From contig JAGPCY010000001.1 of NCBI GenBank assembly GCA_018057825.1, positions 124,001 to 188,000 on the forward strand: a stretch of DNA of 64,000 bases, written 5' to 3'. Within the stretch, counting starts at the first letter, position 1. Every line of letters starts with the position of its first letter. The stretch is from Kofleriaceae bacterium (GTDB taxonomy: Bacteria > Myxococcota_A > Polyangia > Haliangiales > Haliangiaceae). Of this stretch, positions 35,699-44,048 are shown one piece after another. The notes beneath the pieces were generated by a model. It was not told the origin of the DNA. It did not search any database and saw nothing but the letters and a program-made list of their open reading frames with translations. The translations under genes were made by a program, and so were the position numbers.

Positions 35699-36493
35699 AT
35701 GCAGCTCGACCTCCTGATCCTGATCCGCCTCGCCGCCAAGGCGACACCACGCAGCGAACTCGTGCGCTCGCTACGTCGATTCTTGGCCGTCGACACCTCC
35801 GAGGGCGCGATCGATGCGGCGCTCAAGGCGCTCGTCGCCAGCGGCCTGGTCGCCCAGCGCCCACTGCGCCTCACGCCCAACGGGTTCAAGCGCGCGCATG
35901 ACGCCGTGGGTGTCGACGCGATGCCGTCCTGGAACCACGTCTGGCGTCGACGTCTGCCAGCGCTGGCGCTGGGCGTCCCGGTCGACACCGACGACGAGCT
36001 CCGGGCGGCGGTCGTCGCGCAGCGCCTGATCTGGGCGCTCGGACGATCGCAGCAGCTTCGCGAACTCGCGATCACGGCGCGACAGGTGCTGAACCTCTCC
36101 GCGACGGCGCTCCAGCTCGAGATGGTGAGGCAATGGGTTGTGGGTGGGCGCTCGACGCCCGAGCCGCCGCCGACGCCCGAGCCGCCGCGCCCCCCGCTCG
36201 ACTTCCTCGACGCCGTGCGCGACGCCACCACCCGCGTCCCGGCCGAGGGTCGCTTCGGCGCGGATCGCGTCTTCATCTCGGCGCTCTGGAAACAACTCGA
36301 CGAGGGCGCCGCCTTTCCCGGGCTCACGCTCGACGCCTTCAAGAAACGCCTGCTCGACGCCAATCGCACGCAGCAGCTCACGCTGGCGCGCGCGGACATG
36401 CCCGGTGCCATGGACCGCGCGACGGTCGCGGCGTCGGAGATCCGCCACCTGAACTCGACCTTTCACTTCGTCCTCGATCGTTCGCGTCTCTGA
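35699..36493 (+). CDS. Winged-helix protein of unknown function in the TIR-ATPase locus
   Basis: The 264-residue protein has an N-terminal winged-helix pattern (SELVRSLRRFLAVDTSEGAI to ALKALVASGLVAQRPLRLTP). A central helical part is followed by a Pro-rich linker (PEPPPTPEPPRPP). The C-terminal domain of about 85 residues (ADRVFISALWKQLDEGAAFP, LDAFKKRLLDANRTQQLTLA, then RADMPGAMDRATVAASEIRH) looks like a second DNA-binding or partner-binding unit. I do not recognise a named family. It is 61 bases after the TIR gene and 14 bases before the ATPase gene. It may be a regulator or an adaptor of the locus. Confidence 0.65.
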   Translation: MQLDLLILIRLAAKATPRSELVRSLRRFLAVDTSEGAIDAALKALVASGLVAQRPLRLTPNGFKRAHDAVGVDAMPSWNHVWRRRLPALALGVPVDTDDELRAAVVAQRLIWALGRSQQLRELAITARQVLNLSATALQLEMVRQWVVGGRSTPEPPPTPEPPRPPLDFLDAVRDATTRVPAEGRFGADRVFISALWKQLDEGAAFPGLTLDAFKKRLLDANRTQQLTLARADMPGAMDRATVAASEIRHLNSTFHFVLDRSRL

Positions 36494-36507
36494 CGCGAGG
36501 GAGTCCC

Positions 36508-39500
36508 ATGCTCGACACCACTCGACTGAAGGCCGAACTCGGCAACATCCAGGCGCACCTCGCGCGCGTCATCACCGGGCCCCGCGGCGGTGAGGTCGTC
36601 CGACCGCTGCGTCAGGTCGCGGACCTCCCGGCGCCGCCGGGCCGCCTGCTGTGGCAGGCGCTTCACAATGACTGCCTGCGCGTCATCTACGTCGCCATCA
36701 ACGCCGACGACCGCGTCGCGGACGAGGAGATCGAGGACACCTACGAGTACCTGTTCAGCGTCGCCCGCCACTACGCCGAGCTCTTGCCGGCGGCGTACGG
36801 GGTCCACGGCGCGCTCGAACCCGAGACCGCGCGCGAATTCCTGGCTTGCTACGCGGCCGATCGCGGCCCCTTCGGCTTCCGTGGTGACCAGACCCGCTGG
36901 GCCGGCCTCGACGCGTGCCGTCGCGCCGCGGTGATCGGCGACGACGAGCCGCTCGAGCGCTACATGGCGATGATCGGCTGGCTGTGCGACGAGGCGATCC
37001 GGATCGCCGGCGTCGAGCTGAACGGGCCGCGCCCCAACGCCAAGCTCACCGAGATCGAGGACCTGCGCCAGGCGCTCGCCCAGCGCAGCAAGGTCTCCGC
37101 ACCTGGCACCGATCTCCGCCTCGAGGCGTTCCTCAGCGGTCCGCGGGTGTTCGCGGCGATCACTCACGCCGACTCGGTGTTCGAGGAAGATCCGTTCGAC
37201 GTCGAGGAGGTCCACGCCGAGGTGCGCGAGACCTTCGAGCGCATGGTCAACCAGGCCATCGATCGCGACGCGCAGCCCGACCGCGGCCGCATCCTGCTGG
37301 TGCTCGGCGACTCGGGGGCCGGCAAGACCCACTTGATGCGGGCGTTCCGCAGCTACGTCCACCGCGGTCACCACGGCTTCGCGGTCTACGCGCAGCTGCA
37401 ATCGCGCGCGCCCGAGTACGGCCACTACCTCCTGCACAACGTGATCGAGTCCCTCGAGCGCCGCTACGGTGCGCGCAGCGACGACGCCTCGGGCCTGCTC
37501 GAGCTGGCGCGCGGGCTGTCGCGGTTCCTCAGCGACGAGCTGCAAGCGAGCGTGGCCCGCCTCGCTGAGGACGACTGGGAGTCCGGCGCGCTGGCGACCC
37601 ACGTCAATCGCCTGGTCGACGAGCTGTTGGCCCACGACAAGCTCGCGCGCTTCGACCCCGACCTGCTGCGGGTGCTCCTGTACCTGCAGTGCGACGACTC
37701 GCGGATCACCACGCGCGCGCTCAAGTACCTGCGTTGCGAGCCCATGAACCCGCATGACCTGGCGTGGATCGGCGACGTGATGCCGAAGGTCGGCGCCGAC
37801 GAGCCGATCTGGATGATCCAGCGGCTCGCGCGCCTGGCCTTCGTCACCCAGGACGCGGCGTTCGTGATCATGGTCGATCAGGCGGAGCTGGCCGGGTTCG
37901 ACGGGCACACCATCGACGCGTTCAAGCGCGCGGTCGACGCGCTGTACGCGGTGGCCAGCGCCGTGCCGTCGGTGGTCGTGGTGGTCGCGTGCCTGACCGA
38001 CATGTACCGGGCCGCCGAGCCGGAGCTCAGCCGCGGTTTGCTCGATCGCCTCACGACCGATCCGCCGCGCGCGGTCTTGGCGATGCAGCGCACGGCGCCC
38101 GAGATCACGTCGATCGTGGCGCGCCGCCTGGAGTGGCTGTACGGCGACACCGGCGCCGTGTTCCGCCGCGAGGACGCGACGTATCCGCTGCCCGTGGCGC
38201 TGCTGAACGCCGTGGTCGGGTTCCGCACCCGTTCGGTGCTGGACATGTGCCACAAGTTCCAGCAGGAGTGCTCGGCGGCGGGGCGGCTGGTCGATGCGGG
38301 GAGCGTCGGCGTCGAGGGGCCGGATGCGTCCACCGACGGCGAGGTCCGCGTCGAGGACCTCGATCGCCTCGCGACCGAGTGGAACGACTACCTGCACACG
38401 GCGCGGCCCGAGGTCCCGGACGACGATGAGGGCGTGCTCGCGCTCCTCGGCGAGGCGGCGCAGGCGTGTCAGGTCGAGCTGGGCTGGACGACGGTCGTGC
38501 GCTCGCGCGAGACGTACATCGAGGCCGACCTCGGCAGCGGCGACCAGCGCCAGCACCTGACGATCGGCGTCACCAACAAGAGCGCCAGGGGCGGACACTT
38601 CGGCCGCCAGCTAGAGCACCTGTGCAAGGCCAGCGGTGGGCGCACGCCGGCCGCGGTGCGCACCGTGGCCTTCCCGACCGGAACGGCGTCCGAGAAGCGC
38701 GTCGCCGATCTGCTCCGAGACGGCGGCCGCAAGGTGCTGTGCAGCGAGGGCGATCTGCGCTCGGTCCTCGCGATGCGTGCGTTCGCGAAGCTGCGCGCTG
38801 ACGCGCCGCTCGACGCGTGGCGCCGGCGAGATCGACCGCTGCTGCGGCGCGAGGGTCTGGCCGAGTTGTTCGCGGCCACCAGCAGCGGCGTGTTGCCACC
38901 GCCACCGAAGCCCGTCGTGAGCGTCCCGCGGCCCAACCCGCCCACGCCGGTGCCGAAGCTGCCTCCGATCAAGATCCCGATCCCGGTCGCGACGACGGGA
39001 GTGACGACCCCGGGCGGCGAGCTCCACGTCGGCACTACCGTCGGGCTCGATCCGCGCCCGCTCGACGTGTCCCTCGAGTTCCTGGTCCGCCACTCCGGCG
39101 TGCTCGGCTCGCCGGGCAGCGGCAAGACCACGCTCGCGCTCAACCTGGTCGAGCAGCTACTCGAGCACGACATCGCGGTGGTGCTGGTCGATCGCAAGGG
39201 CGACCTCGCCGGCTATGCCCGCCCCGATTGGTTCGAGTCGATCCCCGATCACGACCAGCGCGCGCGCGGCAAGGAGCTCGCGGACCGCATCGATGTCCGG
39301 CTGTTCACGCCCGGCACCGGCGGCGGCCGATCGCTGGGATTCGGCGTCGTTCCGCGGCTCGACGGCGTACCCGATCACGAGCGTAGCCGCGTCGTCATCC
39401 ACGCCACCGGCGCGCTCGCGGCCATGCTGCGCCTGGGCTCCGGCGTCCGCGATCAGACCCGCCGCGCCATCCTCAGCCAGGCCATCATGGTCCTGTCCGA

Positions 39501-40236
39501 GCGCGTCGCGCCGGCCGGCCTCGAGAGCCTCATCGACCTGATCGAGTCGCGCGACGACGCGCTCATCGCCCGCGCCTCGAAGTTCGATGACAGGCTGTTC
39601 ACCAGCCTGGTGTCCGATCTGGAGACGCTGCGGCTGAACGAGCCGGAGCTGTTCGATCGATCGGCCGAGCAGCTCTCGGCCGACGCGCTGCTCGGTCGCG
39701 GCGCCGATGGCCGCACGCCGCTGTCGATCGTGAGCACCCGCTTCCTCGGCGACGCCGATCGGGTCCAGGCCTGGGCGGCCCACCTGTTCGTCGAGCTCGG
39801 CCGCTACTGCATGCGCACGCCCCAGGCGCGGCTCCAGACGCTGATCATGCTCGACGAGGCCGACCAGTACATGCCGGCCACCTCCAAGCCGCCGTCCAAG
39901 GACCCGCTGATGGATCTGCTCAAGCGCGCGCGTTCGGGGGGGCTCGGCGTCATGCTCGCCACCCAGACGCCCGGCGATCTCGACTACAAGTCGCGCGATC
40001 TGATCTCGAGCTGGTTCATCGGCAAGATTGGCGACAACCGCTCGATCGACAAGGTCCGCCCGCTGCTCGAGCGCAAGCCGGCGATCGCCGGCAGGCTCGG
40101 CCAGCTCCCATCAGGGCAGTTCATCGTGGTGAACGACACCAACGTGGCCGAAATCCAGCGTCGGCCTTCGCTGCTCCGCACCGACCAACTCCCCGAGCAA
40201 GAGATCCTCGCGCTGGCCCGCGCCAACCGTCGCTGA
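36508..40236 (+). CDS. Large two-ATPase protein: TerB-like region, P-loop NTPase, HerA-like ATPase
   Basis: The 1242-residue protein starts at an ATG after GCGAGGGAG. The first 200 residues are helical and acidic with a TerB-like look (RVIYVAINADDRVADEEIED). A P-loop NTPase follows with Walker A GDSGAGKT at about 267-274 and Walker B FVIMVDQAEL at about 452. An unassigned domain covers about 640-780, then a Pro-rich linker. From about 850 a HerA/FtsK-type ATPase appears: Walker A GSPGSGKTT at 867-875, VVLVDRKGDLAGYARPDWF, Walker B LIMLDEADQYMP at about 1112, and MLATQTPGDLD. HerA-type motors pump DNA. With TIR and winged-helix partners this suggests a defence complex. Confidence 0.85.
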   Translation: MLDTTRLKAELGNIQAHLARVITGPRGGEVVRPLRQVADLPAPPGRLLWQALHNDCLRVIYVAINADDRVADEEIEDTYEYLFSVARHYAELLPAAYGVHGALEPETAREFLACYAADRGPFGFRGDQTRWAGLDACRRAAVIGDDEPLERYMAMIGWLCDEAIRIAGVELNGPRPNAKLTEIEDLRQALAQRSKVSAPGTDLRLEAFLSGPRVFAAITHADSVFEEDPFDVEEVHAEVRETFERMVNQAIDRDAQPDRGRILLVLGDSGAGKTHLMRAFRSYVHRGHHGFAVYAQLQSRAPEYGHYLLHNVIESLERRYGARSDDASGLLELARGLSRFLSDELQASVARLAEDDWESGALATHVNRLVDELLAHDKLARFDPDLLRVLLYLQCDDSRITTRALKYLRCEPMNPHDLAWIGDVMPKVGADEPIWMIQRLARLAFVTQDAAFVIMVDQAELAGFDGHTIDAFKRAVDALYAVASAVPSVVVVVACLTDMYRAAEPELSRGLLDRLTTDPPRAVLAMQRTAPEITSIVARRLEWLYGDTGAVFRREDATYPLPVALLNAVVGFRTRSVLDMCHKFQQECSAAGRLVDAGSVGVEGPDASTDGEVRVEDLDRLATEWNDYLHTARPEVPDDDEGVLALLGEAAQACQVELGWTTVVRSRETYIEADLGSGDQRQHLTIGVTNKSARGGHFGRQLEHLCKASGGRTPAAVRTVAFPTGTASEKRVADLLRDGGRKVLCSEGDLRSVLAMRAFAKLRADAPLDAWRRRDRPLLRREGLAELFAATSSGVLPPPPKPVVSVPRPNPPTPVPKLPPIKIPIPVATTGVTTPGGELHVGTTVGLDPRPLDVSLEFLVRHSGVLGSPGSGKTTLALNLVEQLLEHDIAVVLVDRKGDLAGYARPDWFESIPDHDQRARGKELADRIDVRLFTPGTGGGRSLGFGVVPRLDGVPDHERSRVVIHATGALAAMLRLGSGVRDQTRRAILSQAIMVLSERVAPAGLESLIDLIESRDDALIARASKFDDRLFTSLVSDLETLRLNEPELFDRSAEQLSADALLGRGADGRTPLSIVSTRFLGDADRVQAWAAHLFVELGRYCMRTPQARLQTLIMLDEADQYMPATSKPPSKDPLMDLLKRARSGGLGVMLATQTPGDLDYKSRDLISSWFIGKIGDNRSIDKVRPLLERKPAIAGRLGQLPSGQFIVVNDTNVAEIQRRPSLLRTDQLPEQEILALARANRR

Positions 40237-40338
40237 GCGGCAATGGTCCGCGCGGATCGGCGCGCCTCTGCGAGCGGTCGCGGTTGCGCCGGGGCGGCGC
40301 GTCCGCGGCGCCCGCGCCGCTCGGCGGCGAGGCCACGG

Positions 40339-41193
40339 TCAGTACCAGAAGTTGATCGACTTGATGTCGTCCGTGGACAGCTCGGTGTTTCGGCCGATCA
40401 GGTCACCGTTCTCGCGCCGGATCGTCCAGGTGCAGCCGGGGGCGTCGCGCACGAACGCGGTCGAGCGATAGTGCATGATCGACTCCACGTCGTAGGGCTG
40501 GGTGCTGACCCCCGCGTGACTCTCGAAGTTGTGCTCGTGCCCTGGCTCGATACAGCCCCAGTTGATGTCGATGTTGGGGCCCCGATCCGTACGCGAGTTC
40601 TCGTGCCAGAAGCCGGCGGCGTGGAGGAGCTCGTGCGTGATCGTCGTGACGTCGGCGGTGAGCGTCAGCCGCACCGCCTGCGACCCACCTTGCATCCCCA
40701 CCGCTGAGGACGAGCTGCCGGACAAGGCGTTCGTGAAGTAGATCCGGTTCGACGTCGAGCTCGACGACACGACCTGGAAGTTGAGCTGCGTCTTGTTCGT
40801 GATGTCGGCGATCGCCTGGTAGATCGCGTTGTAGCGCGCGGTCCCCAGGAGATCCCGCGACGGCGCGACGTAGCGGATCGTGCTCGACGGCCAGCGCGCG
40901 ACGTCGAAAGAGGTCCAGGCGTGCGCCGGCACGTCCTTCGCCTCGACTCCCGGCGCGACCTGATAGATCGCGTCGGCGGCGCCGAGGTCGATGTCGCCCT
41001 CCATGAGCGCGCGGCCGTCGTGCACCTCGTAGGTCACGAGCTGCGGGCCATCGGGGAAGTGCACGACCGTCCGACCGACCGCCTCGGGAGGATCGAGTTC
41101 GCCCAGCTCGGCGTCGTCGATCGTGGGGGGGCCGTCCACGCAAGCAGCGGAGCCCAGGAGTAGTGCGCTACACAGGAGTGAAGTTCTCATCAT
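40339..41193 (-). CDS. Astacin-family zinc metalloprotease (secreted)
   Basis: The 284-residue lipoprotein or secreted enzyme (LLCSALLLGSAACVDGPP) carries the complete astacin (M12A) active site: HELLHAAGFWHENSRTDR gives the HExxHxxGxxH zinc ligands and the following Glu, and SIMHYRS the Met-turn. The pro-region (about residues 25-85) would keep the enzyme inactive until cleaved. The mature domain starts near WPSSTIRYVAPS. Two ATGs in tandem mark the start. It digests protein outside the cell, a common trait in predatory myxobacteria. It converges with the ATPase gene across a 102-base gap. Confidence 0.92.
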   Translation of the reverse strand: MMRTSLLCSALLLGSAACVDGPPTIDDAELGELDPPEAVGRTVVHFPDGPQLVTYEVHDGRALMEGDIDLGAADAIYQVAPGVEAKDVPAHAWTSFDVARWPSSTIRYVAPSRDLLGTARYNAIYQAIADITNKTQLNFQVVSSSSTSNRIYFTNALSGSSSSAVGMQGGSQAVRLTLTADVTTITHELLHAAGFWHENSRTDRGPNIDINWGCIEPGHEHNFESHAGVSTQPYDVESIMHYRSTAFVRDAPGCTWTIRRENGDLIGRNTELSTDDIKSINFWY

Positions 41194-41376
41194 CCATGCA
41201 GGCCCACGCGGCGCAGTCTGTGACTGCGCGTCTGCGATCGTTGGACGGCAGGCTGTGGCAGCTTTCGGATCGTCGCGGGGCTCACCGTGACCGCGGGCCG
41301 GCGCCTCGGGCCCTCGGGCCAGGACCGTCGTCGAGGGCGCCCGGTGGCCGGTCCACCCGTGGCGTATAACCGCGCC

Positions 41377-41874
41377 ATGCCCCACCGTCGTCATCCCAAC
41401 GTCGTCAACCAGTCCGAGGTCGAGCCGCAGCGCGTCGAGCAAGGGCAGCACCGGCTCGTGCGGCGCCGGCTCGGCTCGGCCGCCGGAGGCCGGCAGCTTG
41501 GCGCCTCGCTGTGCGAGCTGCCGCCCGGGGCGCGCTCCTATCCCTTCCACTGGCACGGCGCCAATGAGGAGGCCCTCTACGTGATCGAGGGTCGCGGCCT
41601 GGCGCGCCTGGGCGACGTCGAGGTCGCGATCGGGCCCGGCGACTACCTGGCGTTTCCGACCGGGCCGGCCCACGCGCACCAGCTCATCAACGCAGGGGAC
41701 ACGCCGCTCGTGTACCTGTGCGTCGGGACCGAGCACCGGTGTGAGGTCGTGGGCTATCCCGACTCGAACAAGCTCAAGGTGCTGGCCGGCGAATCCTGGG
41801 AGTCGATGTGGGTGAACCACACGACGCGCCCCGAGGCGTCCCTCGACTACTGGGACGGCGAGCCCGCGGCCTGA
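41377..41874 (+). CDS. Cupin-domain protein
   Basis: The 165-residue protein has a single cupin barrel. The metal-binding first motif is FHWHGANEEALYVIEGRGLA (two His and a Glu), and the second motif has GDYLAFPTGPAHAHQLINAG with the last His ligand. The C-terminal part includes YPDSNKLKVLAGESWESMW. The family includes isomerases, dioxygenases and sensors, and the substrate is not evident. It is cytoplasmic. The ATG at 41377 is chosen because upstream sequence lacks coding character. It diverges from the astacin gene. Confidence 0.85.
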   Translation: MPHRRHPNVVNQSEVEPQRVEQGQHRLVRRRLGSAAGGRQLGASLCELPPGARSYPFHWHGANEEALYVIEGRGLARLGDVEVAIGPGDYLAFPTGPAHAHQLINAGDTPLVYLCVGTEHRCEVVGYPDSNKLKVLAGESWESMWVNHTTRPEASLDYWDGEPAA

Positions 41875-41914
41875 CGTCCGGCCGGTCGGCCGCGCGGGAA
41901 CTCCCGGCGTCCGC

Positions 41915-42190
41915 TCAGGTGAGGAGCGCCAGGCCGACGCCGACCGCCAGCGCGCCGGCGACGATCGCCAGGAGCCAGCCGAGGAGCCCGAGCCAGGGAC
42001 GGCCCAGGCCGCGGTCGCTGCGGGCGCACGCCAGGCACAGCGCGAAGGTGGCCGCGCCGCCATGGACCAGCTCGCAGCAATCCGCGCACACCGAGCGCCG
42101 GCAGCGCGCGCACGGCCCCGACGCCGGTCGCGGGCACAGCGCGCACCGGACCACCGGCCCGCCGCCGTCGGTCAGGAGCCCGCCGGTCAT
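41915..42190 (-). CDS. Small zinc-finger membrane protein
   Basis: The 91-residue protein has an N-terminal Cys/His cluster (CALCPRPASGPCARCRRSVC, then CCELVHGG and CLACARSD) resembling a B-box-type zinc-binding module. A transmembrane helix closes the protein (LGLLGWLLAIVAGALAVGVG). Its start overlaps the preceding gene by four bases (ATGA). Small proteins of this layout occur widely in Myxococcota, with unknown roles. No enzymatic motif is present. Confidence 0.6.
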   Translation of the reverse strand: MTGGLLTDGGGPVVRCALCPRPASGPCARCRRSVCADCCELVHGGAATFALCLACARSDRGLGRPWLGLLGWLLAIVAGALAVGVGLALLT

Positions 42191-42537
42191 GCCGCGAAGG
42201 CCCAGGCCCGGCGGATGCGGTCGCCTTCGATCTGGTAGGCGACCACCACCTCGAACGGCGTCGGGCGGACGCCATGGATGCGCTCGTGATCGATCACCGT
42301 GGCGCCGACCACCGCCCGATGCAGCAGCTCGGCGCGTAGCCCGACGTGACCGAACCGTTCGCGCGCATAGAAGTCGCGCAGCGCCGCCGCCCCCACCAGC
42401 GCCGGCTCTAGCGCGGGGGGGCGGAACAGCTCCACGTCGGCGGAGTAGCAGGCGACGAAGGCCTCCAGGTCCCGCGCGTTGTAGGCGTCGAGCTGACGCT
42501 GGGCAATGGCCTCGGGGGAGGGCAAGTCGGGCGGCAT
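42187..42537 (-). CDS. NTF2-like / SnoaL-like protein
   Basis: The 116-residue protein fits the NTF2-like cone fold: [48 protein letters not shown], then [18 protein letters not shown]. Such proteins act as isomerases, hydrolases or ligand-binding domains; the context does not say which. It is cytoplasmic and forms a two-gene unit with the zinc-finger membrane protein. The ATG at 42537 gives the normal family start ([12 protein letters not shown]). Confidence 0.8.
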   Translation of the reverse strand: MPPDLPSPEAIAQRQLDAYNARDLEAFVACYSADVELFRPPALEPALVGAAALRDFYARERFGHVGLRAELLHRAVVGATVIDHERIHGVRPTPFEVVVAYQIEGDRIRRAWAFAA

Positions 42538-42582
42538 GGGGGAGGACGGTACCGCGTGGCGAGGGGAGGGGGGAGGGTGGGG

Positions 42583-42658
<76 letters not shown>

Positions 42659-42666
42659 CGGCGGGC

Positions 42667-42691
42667 TTTGCCGAGCGGCTGCTACCCGTCC
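42667..42691 (-). repeat. REP-like element (reverse orientation)
   Basis: The reverse complement reads GGACGGGTAGCAGCCGCTCG followed by GCAAA. It matches the consensus GACGGGTAGCAACCTCTCGG-CGAA found many times to the right of here. This is the leftmost copy I can find. Confidence 0.75.
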
Positions 42692-42760
42692 TTTGGGGCG
42701 TGACTCTCCGCCGCTGGTCGCTCTCGCGCACCGGGGCGGGCAAGGTCGCGGCCGGCGAGC

Positions 42761-42792
<32 letters not shown>

Positions 42793-42875
42793 CAGGTCAC
42801 GCTTCTTCGAGCTGGTGCAGTAGCGGCGGGCGGAAGCCGTTGCCTCCTCCAGGCGATCCCGTGCACGTTTCTGGC

Positions 42876-43610
42876 ATGACGACCCCGTCAACCCAGGCCT
42901 CGCTCGCGAACCAGCTTCGCTCGCTCGGGGTTCGGCCGGGCCTTGCGCTCATGGTCCACAGCAGCCTGCGCAGGGTGGGCGCGATCGAAGGTGGTGCTGA
43001 GGCGATGCTGGAGGCGCTTCTGGAGGTGCTGCGGCCGCATGGGACGTTGATGATGGTGCTCGGCGCTGACCTGACCGTGCCTTTCGAGGCCAAGTCGACG
43101 CCGGTCGACATCGAGGAGATGGGCGTGCTGGTCGAAGTCTTCCGACGCCACGCGCAGACGCAGGTGAACGACCACGCAGCATCGCGCTGGGGGGCCATAG
43201 GCCCGGAGAGCCATGCACTGCTCGAGCCCATCCCGCTACACGACTACTATGGGCCCGGGTCGGTGCTGCAACGATTCACGGACGGGGGCGGTAAGGTGCT
43301 GCGACTCGGCGCTAACGAGGACACCGTCACGCTCACGCATTGGGCCGAGTACCTCGCGCGCATCCCGGACAAGCGGCGGGTCTCGCTGCGCTACGTGCGC
43401 GCCGACGTCGGCGAGCAATGGATCGACAGCCTCGATGACACCGACGGCATTCGTGCCTGGGCCGAAGGCGACTACTTTCCAAAGGTCTGGCTCGACTTCC
43501 TGGCGTCAGGCCGCGCGCGCACGGGCCCTGTGGGAAACGTGATCGCCGAACTCTTCGATGCGCAGGAGTTCGTCGCCTTCGCCGTGGACTGGATGGAGCA
43601 CCGCCTGTGA
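42876..43610 (+). CDS. Aminoglycoside N(3)-acetyltransferase family protein
   Basis: The 244-residue protein has the AAC(3)/antibiotic-NAT family pattern: [50 protein letters not shown] and the central [20 protein letters not shown], with [20 protein letters not shown] and the conserved His of LTHWAEYLA. It would transfer acetyl from acetyl-CoA to an amine, possibly an aminoglycoside, though many members have other substrates. It is cytoplasmic. The ATG follows a weak upstream signal. It lies between the hexanucleotide/REP region and a repeat-bearing gap, which hints at acquisition. Confidence 0.85.
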   Translation: MTTPSTQASLANQLRSLGVRPGLALMVHSSLRRVGAIEGGAEAMLEALLEVLRPHGTLMMVLGADLTVPFEAKSTPVDIEEMGVLVEVFRRHAQTQVNDHAASRWGAIGPESHALLEPIPLHDYYGPGSVLQRFTDGGGKVLRLGANEDTVTLTHWAEYLARIPDKRRVSLRYVRADVGEQWIDSLDDTDGIRAWAEGDYFPKVWLDFLASGRARTGPVGNVIAELFDAQEFVAFAVDWMEHRL

Positions 43611-43647
43611 GGAACGACGTCGCTTGAGGGCCTGAGAACGGCGCGAC

Positions 43648-43802
43648 CATTCGGCCAATCCCGCCGACCGCAGCCGGAGGTTCGCCCGCCGACCTGGGTG
43701 CCCACGGGCACAACCCACGCGACTCGCCCAGCACCCCCTGGGCCGGCCGGGCAGTGGCGCATTCGGCCCGGCCAATCCTCCGGCCCGCAGCCCGGAGGTT
43801 CC
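43648..43802 (+). repeat. Degenerate copies of the composite GC-rich repeat
   Basis: Two partial copies lie in the 438-base gap after the acetyltransferase gene. At 43648-43684 the core is ATTCGGCCAATCCCGCCGAC; at 43723-43802 it is CCCTGGGCCGGCCGGGC followed by ATTCGGCCCGGCCAATC. They match the GC-rich part of the repeats at 46.8, 49.7 and 58.2 kb. The remainder of the gap up to 44048 shows no gene. Confidence 0.7.
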
Positions 43803-44048
43803 GCGCGCGCCGCGCCATCGGGCACGCCGACCGAGCGCGCGATCCACCTGTCCCGTCCGGTGGACATGGAGGTCGCTGACGATCCGCTCCACCGGACATC
43901 GAGGCTGCCGCGCAGCGCCGACGCGAGGACCTCGGACTGGCCCGGGCCTTGCTGCCGCGTTGCACGCTCGCCGCGGGGAACAAGCGCGCGTCGGTGCGCT
44001 GTGTCTGCGGCGACGGCTCGTCGCCGTTGTCGAATCCAGGAGGAAGCC

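Noticed and set aside
36463-38598. A 711-codon minus-strand frame opposite the large ATPase
   Set aside because: The plus-strand frame has clear Walker motifs; the minus frame is Val/Asp/Arg-rich shadow sequence.
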